Below, piece after piece: positions 45,330-55,309 of a stretch of 64,000 nt of DNA. Each line of letters opens with the position of its first letter. Position 1 is the stretch's first letter. Under the pieces are notes generated by a model. It did no database searches, was not told the origin of the DNA, and saw only the letters and a program-made list of their open reading frames with translations. The stretch lies in NCBI RefSeq assembly GCF_034190915.1, contig NW_026947506.1, positions 36,827,748 to 36,891,747 on the forward strand, written 5' to 3'. The stretch comes from Cavia porcellus. Taxonomy: Eukaryota; Chordata; Mammalia; Rodentia; Caviidae. A program made the position numbers and the translations under genes.

Positions 45330-46550
45330 GTCTATTTGGTCTCATAGGGTTTAAAGCCCAGCAGCCTGGCCAGCGCGGTCACCGATCCCAAGGAGTCGGG
45401 AGGAGGGAGGGAACCCGAGGAAACGCACAGATTCTCCCCTCTTCCCCAACTCCTCGCAGATACGTCAGCTCTAAAATGAGTAGATTGAGGCAGGAGGGCG
45501 TTTCTCGGGCGTCTCCCGCGACCCGGGGTGGAGGTAGGGATAAGAGTGGGGGTGGGGAGGGATAAGGGAGAATCTTCCCATACAAAGTGCCCTCCTGACC
45601 CCAAAGGTGAAAAATCCAGACCAGCCGGCGACAGCTGTAAGCTGCCATGCCCTTCCCGGACATGAACTCCGAAGCCAGGGGTCCTCAGTCTCCCCCGTCA
45701 GCCTCGAACCCCAGCGCACCCCGGGCTCCCAGACTCGAGGTCCGAACGCCAGCGCCCCCAGCCTCCCGGAGCCCCTCAACACTCTTCTCCCCGCCTCGCA
45801 CCCGAACTCCAGAGCCCCGACAGTCCAGGCCCCCCAACCTCTCTCCCCGTCTGGACCTCGAACCCCAGCGCCCAGGGTCCCGCCCTCGGCCCCGCTTACG
45901 CGGTAGGTGCTCTCCGTGAGCCGGTTCACCTCCTCCGGCCCCCGCGACATGGCTGCAGCCGCCGGGCGGGCAGGCGCGCGCGGGAGGACGCTGCGGGGCC
46001 TCGTGGCTGCCCGACCGAGGGCGGCGGGAGCGCCGGAGAGCCTCTGAAGAGGAGCCCTCAAGAGTCTCCCGAAGGCCCTGGAGAGTTTGTGCGGGCCCCT
46101 GCTGCCAAGATACCGAAACTTGCGGTGCCGCCGCCCGCGAGGAGCTGAGACTAAGCGGCCTGACGCTGCGGGGTGAGCGGGGCGGACCCGGCGCCCCACC
46201 TGAGCCCCGCGGAGAGGGCGCGGTGGCGGGCCGGAGGGCGGGGCCGCCCCACCTGGGCGGCAGGGTGGGCGGGGCCAATGTCCGCATGGGAGGGGCCAAA
46301 ACGGGATAGTAGCGACCAGAGTGGCAGAGAGGAGACCCAGCCCAGCTGAATAGGCGTGGCGCACAGCGTGTGGGCGGGGCTAGAGAGGGGCGGGGCGGTT
46401 CCTACTAAGGCGGCCAGGTTGGGCGGGGCGGAGGCGAGGGGGGCCAACCGGGCTGGGCCACCCCACCTGAGGCAGGCGGGGAGGCCAAAGCGCGCCCTCT
46501 CGCGGACTGCGCAGAGCGCCGGGTGACTCCTGGGCCCAAACCAAACCCCT
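45330..46550 (-). promoter_or_regulatory. BAIAP2L1: CpG-island promoter of BAIAP2L1
   Basis: A sharp G+C- and CpG-rich block in an A+T-rich region, covering exon 1 and the sequence upstream of it in minus orientation. GC boxes (GGGCGGGGC type) lie at 46266-46274, 46372-46380, 46387-46396 and 46421-46430, and a CCAAT pentamer at 46275-46279. No TATA box is evident. This fits a housekeeping-type promoter with dispersed starts, probably between about 46000 and 46250. The exact start cannot be set from the sequence. The island keeps long frames open on both strands by composition alone. Confidence 0.85.
45900..45950 (-). CDS. BAIAP2L1: BAIAP2L1 exon 1, coding part
   Basis: The first 17 codons read MSRGPEEVNRLTESTYR, the known N-terminus of BAIAP2L1 (the paralogue BAIAP2 begins differently). 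The start is at 45950-45948 in a good context, GCAGCCATGT, with G at -3. The donor GTAAGC begins at 45899, right after the Arg17 codon, so the intron is in phase 0 and joins exon 2 correctly. The 5' UTR runs up from 45951. The frame stays open upstream to about 46364, but the Met chosen matches the orthologues. Confidence 0.97.
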
Positions 46551-46925
46551 GGAGTATTACACTTCTGTGTCCTGCGCGGCTATGGCCCTGGAAATTATAA
46601 ATCCACGCTCTTTTGGGGCGCTATCCCCAAACCCTGCTTTTTGGCGACCGCAGAAAAGAGATTCCCCATCTTTTCGATGTATTAATTTGATGACTCCATC
46701 TACTCACCCCCTCGCTAATCCCCTAGACCTCAGGGAACTCCGCTGCCCCCGTGGCAATTCATAGGAGGGAGCACAGTAGCCCTCTGCAGTTTTGGAAGTT
46801 CCTGGTATATCAAGAAAGTAAACGCCGAGCTCTGATTACTGAAGTTTCAGTACATTTGTAACCTTTCAAGGATATATACCTGTGCTAATCACAAATCCTT
46901 ATAGGATTTAGATGAGCCAGGTGAG

Positions 46926-47078
46926 CCAGGAGTGGTGGCACATACTTATAATTCCAGCTCTGTGGGAGGCTGAGACAGGAGGATTGCAAATTGGAGCCCA
47001 GCCTGGGCAGCTTAGTGAACTTTGTGAAACAAAAAATGATTTTTAAAAGGGCTGAGGATGTAGCTCAATCCCCAGTAA
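46926..47078 (+). repeat. B1-dID dimeric SINE
   Basis: CCAGGAGTGGTGGCACATAC and CAGCCTGGGCAGCTTAGTGA form the B1 half. GGGCTGAGGATGTAGCTCAA with a shortened B-box half follows. It lies about 0.4 kb beyond the CpG island. Confidence 0.8.
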
Positions 47079-47089
47079 TGAGAGGTGGG

Positions 47090-48960
47090 GGCAAGTTATG
47101 GTGAGTTGCGCTAGAGAAATCTCTCTTCCTTTCATCTGGCAGTCTACACGGGTATGTAACTCCTGAGTCTCCCTGTTCTGACTATCCCGGCACAACCCTA
47201 CCGAGAGATGAAGCAGCTGCCACCTCTGCCCCTCCCACTCAGAGTGTGCACCTAGGGCTGGGAGGGACCCAGGATAGACTTGTAACTGCAAATTCCCTTA
47301 GCATCTGAGACGTCCAACTCAAGAGGGTGAGGGGTCTTATTCTGATTTTTGAGAACTTCTATCTAGGTACAGTTGCACACAATTGCATCGTTTATGGCTG
47401 TTTGGGTATGAGACTTCTAAATTGCTCCCGGGATAAAGTTCACTAGGAAATACAAAGAAGGCACTGTGTGGCCTGGATGGGAACGCTGAAAGTATGAGAT
47501 GCCTCTGGACTTAGAACAGACACAACCAGTTGGACTCTGAGGCAGTCTTATCGGGTTTTACAAGTCATGAATATATCATATTTGGTAATCAAACTGTGAT
47601 GTATTTCTGGAAGTTGGGGGAAATAACCTGCTAGCCCTAAGTTTCAGGCAGTAGAAGCAGCTATCTGCTTCCTGAACAGAGTTCCAGTATTTGGCTCCTA
47701 GGATGTGGCAACAGGGTTTCATTTGCCATTTGTGGTATGCATGCATAACCTTATAATTATCGTCATTACATATTATGCTTTTCATATGTGTTTCGTGGTT
47801 TTTATTTAAACTCCAGAGTCACAGCCTTCACTTTGCAGATCACCTTTTGTCTTAGAACTTCCCTGTGTGCCTCCAGATAAATGAGGTCATTTCACCCTCT
47901 GCTGCCAGGCAGTCATCCGAGGAGCTGGAGAGAGAGCAGGGCTTAACCTTTAACACCCCACAGCTGGGTAGTGTGGTTCAGAGTCAGAGGAGACAGATTA
48001 ACAAGCGCCATAAAAACCAGTATCTCAAGTGTCTCAGTTTGATCGCTGAGGGTGGAATCTGATCAAAAGACCAGGCTCATAATTGTATGCAAATCTTTCT
48101 GGTCATATATAACTCTCCATTATGGAAATCACTTCCTAGTTCTGATCACTATGGGCCTTAAAAGCTTTTAAGAATCGTTGATTCTTAATCTGTTCTGGCA
48201 TTAAATATAGTGTGTCCTTGGGGCTCCGCCCAGAGATGCCTGGGAGGTCTTTGTTGAATGAAGGACAAGTAAATATGGGTCGTTTGCTCTGTACCAGAAG
48301 CTCTTTTAGCTCTCTGGGTACAGAGTAAACTGGGCTAGATTCACACTTTAAGGCATACGCAGACTCTAAGGAGGATGGAAGTGAACTGGAGAACAGTCAA
48401 TCTGCCACAGGTGAAACGGTGGGAAGGCACACTCTCAATTGTCTTAGACTCTTGAAGTATGTTTGCTGATTGCTTGTAAGCCTGAGAGCCCAAGGTCTTA
48501 GTTTTTCTTGGTCTTTACTGTGCTCAGAGCCAAGGAAAGTGAATCATTAGGAGCCAGTGACTCAGAAGAAGGTGGAGGATCAGCCACCATTGTGTTGTTC
48601 AAGAGTTCAGTACATGCTAAGAAAAAGCCTTGCAGCCAACGGAGAAGAGCTGGTGGCTTCTAACTCCTTTGCACACCTTCCAGGGGCAGGCAGCCTCTGC
48701 CTCCCTCGTCCCTTTTTAAAGCTTCTGCCTCCGTTGAAATAACCAAATACAGTATGGTGTTTATGTTAACATGGTTTGTAAGATGTAGTTGTAAGTGACA
48801 ATGTCAATAAGTGCTTGGTAGCCATAATCAAAACAAGCTTTTGTTAGAGAGTTTGTGAAAATGTTCTAACTTACTGGGTAGCTGATGAAGGTCCCTCAGC
48901 TTCCATGTGGACTCTCAGGTTGTCCTGATAATTCCACTGGGTTTTGTGACGAGAGGTCCC
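47090..48960. other. Upstream intergenic tract, no element recognised
   Basis: About 1.9 kb with no SINE and no known exon. Open frames at 47043-47291 and 47576-47785 (minus) and 48557-48742 (plus) carry no recognisable motif. Confidence 0.5.
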
Positions 48961-48973
48961 TGCTGAGTATAGT

Positions 48974-48974
<1 letters not shown>

Positions 48975-49013
<39 letters not shown>

Positions 49014-49033
49014 CGCGCGCACGCGCACACATG
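48975..49033. repeat. (GT)n followed by GC/CA alternation (Z-DNA-prone)
   Basis: A long GT run, then TATCGCGCGCACGCGCACAC: almost 60 bp of alternating purine and pyrimidine. Confidence 0.95.
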
Positions 49034-49085
49034 TTCCTATGAAAATTTCAGGAAACAGGATGGGGCTTAAAATTTTCTTATTCTG

Positions 49086-49220
49086 CTGGGTATGGTGGCA
49101 CATGCCTATAATCCCAGGATTCAGGAGGCTGAGGCAGGAGAATGGCTATGAGTTTGAGGCCAGTCTGAACTACACAGTGAGTTCAAGATCAGACTGAACT
49201 ACTTAGCAAAACCTTGTCTC
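49086..49220 (+). repeat. B1-like SINE with internal duplication
   Basis: GGGTATGGTGGCACATGCCT, then GAGGCCAGTCTGAACTACAC followed by a near repeat AAGATCAGACTGAACTACTT, and a CTCAAAAAAACCC tail. Confidence 0.85.
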
Positions 49221-49261
49221 AAAAAAACCCAAACAAATAAAATAGAACAATTTTCTTATTC

Positions 49262-49450
49262 TGGCCAAGGACAGATGCCTATACCCACTACTTTAGGAGG
49301 ATAAAACAGGTAGATCCCAAGTTCCAGCCTTACCTGGGCAAAACTTAGTGACTTAGTAAGAGCTTGACTAATTAAAAAATAATCTTTTTAAAGACTGGGG
49401 ATATAGCTTACGTGAAGACTCTGTACTGAATCCCTAGTACTGAAAGAAAA
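49262..49450 (+). repeat. B1-dID dimeric SINE, diverged
   Basis: A worn B1 half (ACTTTAGGAGGATAAAACAG) is followed by an ID half (GACTGGGGATATAGCTTACG to CCTAGTACTGAAAG). Confidence 0.65.
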
Positions 49451-49699
49451 AAATTTTTTTCTTATTCTGGAACAGCCACCAGCCATGGAAAAGTCCCACT
49501 TCTGCATGCTAAGCTCATTTCTGCTATCCATTCTTCAGCCTGAAGTGTTCTCTGCCCTGCCCTGCAGCTCTTGTCTGTCATGTGGATTTGTCTAGATATG
49601 TCTCAGACAGGCCTTCCTTCATCTCAGCCTGAAGTAATGTTTCAGAGGTGGCATTTCTCTATTTGAGCATTCAGTGTTTATACAAGTGTGTTCAGACCA

Positions 49700-50340
49700 G
49701 CTGCAGTAGGCTGGGTAGTGGCTCCCCCGAAATGTCCCTGTCTTAAGCCCTACAACCTGTGAATGTTACTTCATAACGTTTTCAGAGGATCTGTGCAGAA
49801 GTGTTCAAGTCCGGATTTTTTTTTTTCTTTTTCTTTCTTTTTTTTTTTTTTTTTTTTTGTCTTTTTCTTTTTTATCGGTACCGGGGATCGAACTCAGGAC
49901 TGCCTGCTTGCAAGGCAGGTGCTTATGCCACTGAGATAAGTCCCCAGCCCCTCAAGTCCGGATTTTAAGAGAGAGAGATGATCCTGGAGTACCTGGTGGG
50001 ACTGACAGAATCACAAAGGCCCTTAGGAGGACACAGACGAACCCAAAGGGGAAGCTAAAATGAGAGCAGAAGCTAAAACAGAAGTGATGCCCTTCGATAA
50101 CAGAGGAAGGGGCCACAAGCCAAGGGATGCAGGCAGTGACAACTGCAAGCAGCCGGAAAAGCTGAGGGAATGGAGTCTCCCCTCAGAACTTCTAGGAGAA
50201 TCAGCCCTGCTGCTGCCGTGATGTTAGCCTGAAAGACTCATTTGTGTCTGCTGGCCCAGATTACATATATGTGTTTGAAGCCACTAAATTCACGGTGATT
50301 TGTTATAGCACCAGCAAAAACTATTACATTCATCCTTCAG
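49700..50340 (+). repeat. Old LTR-like repeat (MaLR type?) split by a SINE
   Basis: CCCCCGAAATGTCCCTGTCT and AACCTGTGAATGTTACTTCA on the left, GCCACAAGCCAAGGGATGCA in the middle and GAAGCCACTAAATTCACGGT at the right end follow a widespread ancient mammalian repeat. Its end resembles MLT1-type LTRs. The family is uncertain and nothing is coding. Confidence 0.45.
49820..49951 (-). repeat. ID-type SINE with exact 15-bp TSD
   Basis: T-rich tail, TGTCTTTTTCTTTTTTATCG, GGTACCGGGGATCGAACTCA and a body ending GATAAGTCCCCAGCCCC. TCAAGTCCGGATTTT flanks it exactly at 49805-49819 and 49952-49966. Confidence 0.93.
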
Positions 50341-50684
50341 TGTCAGTGGGAGATTGGTTCTAGGATCCCTATCTGACAACAAACCCTTTGGATACAAAAG
50401 GGCCTTATGTGAAATGCTGTAACTTATATATATCCTCCTATACACTGAAAACTATCTCTAGTAATTTATAAATGCCAAGTATGTAGTTGTTATACACTAT
50501 TGATTAGGGAATAATAAGAAAAAAACCTGTATATATTCCATACAGACACAATTTTTTTAAAATGTATTTTTGGTCTGCGGTTGGTTGAATCAACAGATGA
50601 GAAACCTATGCATATGGAAGGCCAATTGTATACTAGCTAACCTTTTGTTGCTCATTGCATTTTTATTTATTATTGTTATTGTTT

Positions 50685-50860
50685 GTGGCACTAGGGATTA
50701 AACCTGAGGCTCACACTAAACTACATCCGCAGCCCTTTCTAATTTTTTTTTTTAGAGACAGGGTCTTAAGTTGCTCAGGCTGGGCTGGAACTTGTGATCA
50801 TTCTGTCTCAGCCTCCCAGAGTGCTGAGATTATAGGTGTGCACCAACTAAGCTCAGCTTT
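50685..50860 (-). repeat. B1-dID dimeric SINE
   Basis: The ID half (GGCACTAGGGATTAAACCTG to TACATCCGCAGCCC) precedes the B1 half (GAGACAGGGTCTTAAGTTGC to GTGCACCAACTAAGCTCAGC), antisense. Confidence 0.85.
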
Positions 50861-51099
50861 GCCATTTATTTTCCTCCAGCTTTGTCTTACCATTAAATGG
50901 CAAACACCATGGTAGCAAGGATGATTTCTGCCTTGTCTTTGCAGGTTGCCCAGTATTTAGCACAGAATAAGTGCTCAACAATGTTGAAGGATTTCCCTGC
51001 AGCTGGGTTGTAAATTATTCCTCTCAGCAAGTTTTCTACTTACTCCTGACAGGCACTCCAAGGAGCTCACCCAGGGGTGGTATAAAATTCAGACTTGGC

Positions 51100-51950
51100 C
51101 CCTGTTTAGTGTCATACACTAGGTTGTCCTGTCTGCCCGAAACCTGAAAGGGCCTGTGTTGTTTCCCTGTGAAGCTGTGGAGTGGTTAAGTACTGCACAG
51201 GAGGCCAGGGGGTGGGGTTTCACTTTGCCTCTGATGGTACGTAGATCAGGCTGGGCATTTTTCTCCTGTTGGTTATGTCTTAAGTACTGTAGTTGGGCTT
51301 CAAGTTTCATTAAGTCCCAATCCCGCCCCCCCCATTCCCTACCCCGCCCCCCATCTTCTGTGCACAGCTCTGAGTGTGAAATCTTTGTTTCTGGGTGCAG
51401 GTCAGCCTCTGTGGGGAGAGGCTCTTTGCGCAAGGCCAAGATAACCTGAACATTCTTTCCTTTCAAAGGGCAAAATGGGAGAAGAGATGCTGGTCTGTTG
51501 TCGTGAAAACCTCTCAATAATTTGGCTTGGTACAGAAATGTCCTGGCTGCGTTTGTAGAAGCTTGATACATCTGCTCTGTCTTCATTTGTTTTGTCTTGA
51601 TTTTCCTCCTCCAATAGGAAAGCATGAGCAGAGAAAGTCCTAGACTTCCTTTCCCAAGCAAATTTATTTTCTATGCTTACCAAACTCCAAATATTGACCA
51701 CTCCTGCAAATATCCTCTCAGGAGAACTTAAATCTTGCATGTGTGTGCAGTATTTTTCCTTGATCAACAAGTTCAATAAGTTCTGGAACTGTTTCTACCT
51801 GCCTCTAATGGGGCTTTTTCTGAAAGAGAAGACTTGGAAAATAATACTCTAGACTACTTTTGCAGAAATTTATTGAACCAAATAAATGATTCTCTGTTTC
51901 CCTTCCTCTGCTCCTTTTCTTTTCTCTCTCTGCATCTTTTCCTTTCTTTT
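51100..51950. other. Unique tract with overlapping minus-strand open frames
   Basis: No repeat is recognised. Two overlapping minus-strand frames, 51119-51661 (180 codons) and 51402-51776 (124 codons), have no motif I know and no visible splice or promoter context. Probably chance, but they are the longest non-repeat, non-CpG-island frames in the window. Confidence 0.35.
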
Positions 51951-51964
51951 TTTTCCTCCCTCCT

Positions 51965-52260
51965 TTTTGGTATTGGGGATTTAACCCAGGGCCTTTGCCC
52001 TGAACTATGTCCCCAGCCATTGATTGATTGATTGACACAGGGTCTTGATACATTGCTCAGGGTGAGCTTGAACTTGCAATCGTCCTGCTTCAGTGCCCCA
52101 GATGCTGAGGTTACAGGCGATGTCCTTTTCCTTCTTTTGAAGCAGAGTCCCCCTGTGTCACCCAAGCTGGCCTCAGACTCCTGGGTTCCAGTGATTCTAT
52201 CTCTTCAGCCTCCCAAATGCTTACTGATTCTTTCTTTCCACATGCACCACACCCAGCTTA
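51965..52260 (-). repeat. B1-dID SINE followed by a second B1
   Basis: TTTTTGGTATTGGGGATTTA and CTATGTCCCCAGCC are the ID half. GACACAGGGTCTTGATACAT to GCTGAGGTTACAGGCGATGT is its B1 half. A further antisense B1-like unit runs from 52130 (GAAGCAGAGTCCCCCTGTGT) to 52260 (CACCACACCCAGCTT). Confidence 0.75.
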
Positions 52261-52269
52261 TTAATGATT

Positions 52270-53245
52270 TCTTTCCATACAGCTGTGATCACAGTAGAGC
52301 AGCCAGAAGAAAGACACCTGGATTGCTAGGCTGTGCTCCAATGTGAACACCAGGAGATGCCAGGGGGGTGGAATGGAGTGGAACATTCTTTTCCACTAGG
52401 GTGATTTACTTTTTTTTTTTTTTTTCCTCCAGTTCTGGGTTGAAATTCCGTCTCAGGGAGGAGGAAGAGAGTCAGTACACAAGGATGTCTCTGTCTGTGA
52501 TGATCTGTTTTGTCTGCACCCACTTTATTACACACTCATATTTCTGTTCATGTTCCAGGTGGCACTTTACTGCACCAGCCCTGTTCGTGCTGAGCCCAAG
52601 CATTTCTACGGGAATTCATCTCCAGAACAGCTCGGACATTCTCTGACCTTTTAGTCTGAACCTCAATGGTCACTAAATTTCTGCAGATCCAGCAGGGCAG
52701 TAAACGATGAGAGAATGCTACCTGGTTTTGCTAAAAGAAGAGCTATCGGGCCCATAGATCTTGAAATTCAGCATAAAATGAAATTTTCCATTACAGCAAA
52801 TGCATACAATTATAAATAATTAAGCAAAACCTTGAGTGGTAATTTATCTGTTTCTTTAAAAATGTCCCCAACATATTGACATTGACTGTGGAGTGGCAAA
52901 AATTCTTAAGGATCAATGGGAACTCTGCTGGCTTCATCAATTAACATCCCATCAGTATCTGATCACTATAAAAGTTTTAGCAGGAGTTTGGCTATGATGT
53001 CAGGAAGTACAGTGGGCCCAGAAATGCGAGTCATAAATTCACGGTGGAAAGAGCTTCACTCTTTTCCTACTCATCATTAAGATGCACTTGCCAGTTAAAA
53101 AGGTGCATTTCATGCATTATTTGTTGTCTTTAGGGATATTCAGAGTCTGTAGTTGTGGAAGCATCAGTAAGGCCATCAGCAGGCACATGAGGATAGATGT
53201 TCAGTGCTTGTTTTCTGGTACAGGAGTTGGTGAGCTTCAGAAAAA
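52270..53245. other. Intergenic tract, no element recognised
   Basis: About 1 kb with a T run at 52410-52426 and no recognisable repeat body or exon. Confidence 0.45.
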
Positions 53246-53252
53246 GTGATTT

Positions 53253-53458
53253 CCAGCTGGGCGTGGTGGCACATGCCTGTCATCCCAGTGCTCTTGGAAG
53301 CTGAGGCAGGAAGATCACAAATTCCATCCCAGCATGGGCAACTCAACAAGTCTAAAGTTCACAAGAACATGTCCCAAAAAATGGAGAGGAGATCGGTGGA
53401 CTGGGAATAAAGCTCAATACAAAGATCCTGGGTTCAATCTCCAGTACAAAAAAGAAAA
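53253..53458 (+). repeat. B1-dID dimeric SINE
   Basis: CCAGCTGGGCGTGGTGGCAC and CATCCCAGTGCTCTTGGAAG form the B1 half; GGACTGGGAATAAAGCTCAA and GGGTTCAATCTCCAGTAC the ID half, ending in AAAAAAGAAAAAAA. Confidence 0.85.
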
Positions 53459-53871
53459 AAATTTTTTTCTGGTCTGCTTACAATTAAGAGCACAAAGAAA
53501 ATTAGAGCATGTTCAAACAGTAAACAAGTCTGTTTTCTGGGTCTTCCTAGAAAGCAGATGTGATCATGCAAGAAGTAGCCACCACCTACAAGCCCAAAGC
53601 AATGAGCAAGGCTAAGCATGAGCGAGCAGAAGACTAGCAGAGCGCGGAGAGAGCCCAAGCCTCCTGCGGCCTCAGAGAGAGCCCAGCCTTGTGTCGCTGG
53701 CAGCGTCAGTGCTCCTCGGGGACACATTCTGTTGTTCCTCAGTTCCCATGGGAACTGGTTCCAGCACCCTCGTAAATACCACAGTCTGCAGACGCTTAGG
53801 TCCTATTTATACAAAATGATGTAATATTTGCATAGAACCCATGTACATCCTCCTAATCCTTTTTTTATTTT

Positions 53872-54055
53872 TTGTAGAGGGGATTGAACCCAAGCCCTTT
53901 GAACTGAGTTACATTCCCCAGTTGTTTTTAAATTTTTTAAATTTTGAGACAGGGTCTTGCTAAGTCACTAGTTTGCTCAGATTGGGCTCAAACTTCTGAC
54001 CCCCTACCTCAGCCTCCCAGAGTGCTGGGGTTACAGACAGACACCACCAGGCCCC
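53872..54055 (-). repeat. B1-dID dimeric SINE
   Basis: GTAGAGGGGATTGAACCCAA to TACATTCCCCAG, then GAGACAGGGTCTTGCTAAGT to GACACCACCAGGCCCC, antisense. Confidence 0.8.
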
Positions 54056-54417
54056 ACCCTCCTCTTCAGATCATCTCTTGAAGGCTTCTAATCCCTAGCA
54101 CAATATAAACGCTGAATACATAGTTGTCCTACTGGACTGTGTGGGGCAGAATGACCTGAAAAAAATGTGTGTTCAGTGTACACACAATTTTTTGTTTGAA
54201 TATTTTCAGTGCATAGTTGTGTGAATCTGATGATGCAGGAGGCTAAGTGTCTTGTGCTTAAAATTTAGGAGAATTTGAGATTTTGTTGAATTTAACACAT
54301 ACAAAGATTGTGAATCTTAAAGCAAAAAATCCAAATGGTAAGAGTTTCTTGAAAACTTTTCATATACTCAATTCTTTTACTTTTGGGGAATGATATTTTT
54401 GAATTAAAACAAAAGCT

Positions 54418-54530
54418 CCTCTGGGTATGGTGGTGCACACCTATAATTCCAGCACTCAGGAGGCTGAGGCAAGAGGATCTTAAGTTTGAGGCCATCCTGG
54501 GTTACATAAAAACGCTGTCTCTAAACATCA
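54418..54530 (+). repeat. B1-like SINE
   Basis: CTGGGTATGGTGGTGCACAC, TATAATTCCAGCACTCAGGA and GAGGCCATCCTGGGTTACAT, ending in an ACAACAACAAAAC tail. Confidence 0.85.
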
Positions 54531-54865
54531 TTGTCAACAACAACAAAACAAAAGAGCCATGAGCAACCAGACTTGAATATGATTATAGAAACCAAAGAGG
54601 GGAAATATTAAAATAGGGACAGTCTTGAAAATTCCCGATTGTCTGAGTTTATATCTTAGGCTACTCTCCAAAGTACTTTAATTTCACTTTAATCGAAGAA
54701 CATCATTTTATACCCACATTTTAAAGAAATAAATTGCTAAGTCATTTTTCAAAGTTGGCAAATAAAAACCTTATAAAAATCAATCATCCACATTACTTTC
54801 AAGTTGGTCCTTGTTACTGTGAATCTTCCCACAAAATAGCAACAGTACAATATGACTGTATTTCC

Positions 54866-55019
54866 CGCCCTCTGGGAGGCTGAGGTAGGAGGATCACAAG
54901 TTGCTGCCAAACCTGGGCAATTTAGTGAATCTCTGTCTCAAAATGAAAAATAACAGTCCCTGCCTGGCAAGCACAAGGTCCTGAGTTTGATTCATGGAAC
55001 AAGAGAAAAAAAAAAAAAA

Positions 55020-55067
<48 letters not shown>

Positions 55068-55125
55068 TAGGGCTAGAGATGTAGCTCAGTGCAAAGGCCC
55101 TGAGTTCAATCCCCAGTAACACACA
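54866..55125 (+). repeat. B1-dID SINE, (AC)n tract and second ID unit
   Basis: The B1 half is at 54866-54945 and its ID half at 54955-55000 (CCTGCCTGGCAAGCACAAGG). A long AC run fills 55022-55062. A further ID-like unit follows at 55067-55125 (AGGGCTAGAGATGTAGCTCA). The AC run probably grew in the A-rich tail. Confidence 0.8.
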
Positions 55126-55196
55126 GCCTGCCACACCTCAACAGGAAAGTATTCGTGCACTATTACTAGCTATGATTATGGTAAAGTCTCTGGACT

Positions 55197-55303
55197 CTTT
55201 TTTTTTTTGTCTTTTTCATTTTTATCGGTACCAGGGATCGAACTCACGACCACCTGCTTGCAAGGCAGGTACTTATGCCACTGAGCTAAATCCCCAGCCC
55301 CGT
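55197..55303 (-). repeat. ID-type SINE with near-exact TSD
   Basis: T run, GTCTTTTTCATTTTTATCGG, GTACCAGGGATCGAACTCAC and GAGCTAAATCCCCAGCCCC. GTCTCTGGACTCTT before and GTCTCTGGATTCTT after are the target duplication with one change. Confidence 0.9.
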
Positions 55304-55309
55304 GTCTCT

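Larger units (their letters stand above)
21770..45950 (-). other. BAIAP2L1: BAIAP2L1 gene, 5' portion (exons 1-3)
   Basis: Visible gene span. Exons 1 (51 bp of CDS), 2 (76 bp) and 3 (87 bp) sum to 214 bp, i.e. 71 codons plus one base, with consistent splice phases. BAIAP2L1 (IRTKS) is a cytoplasmic adaptor at the plasma membrane. Family members have an N-terminal I-BAR domain, an SH3 domain and a C-terminal WH2-like motif, and link Rac and insulin-receptor signalling to actin remodelling. Only the start of the I-BAR domain is in this window. Intron 1 (25362-45899) holds the intact HAL1 element in the opposite orientation. Confidence 0.93.

Noticed and set aside
45607..45919. Two plus-strand, proline-rich frames (99 and 90 codons) antisense to exon 1
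   Set aside because: Their low-complexity P/R/S composition is typical of any frame in a CpG island. No domain is visible.
45471..46364. 297-codon minus-strand open frame over the CpG island
   Set aside because: It contains BAIAP2L1 exon 1, but reads through the GTAAGC donor into the intron and starts far upstream of the known Met. The frame is open because of high G+C.
51119..51776. 180- and 124-codon minus-strand frames
   Set aside because: No recognisable motif, splice context or promoter. They overlap each other in different frames, which at least one must do by chance. Listed only as a tract.
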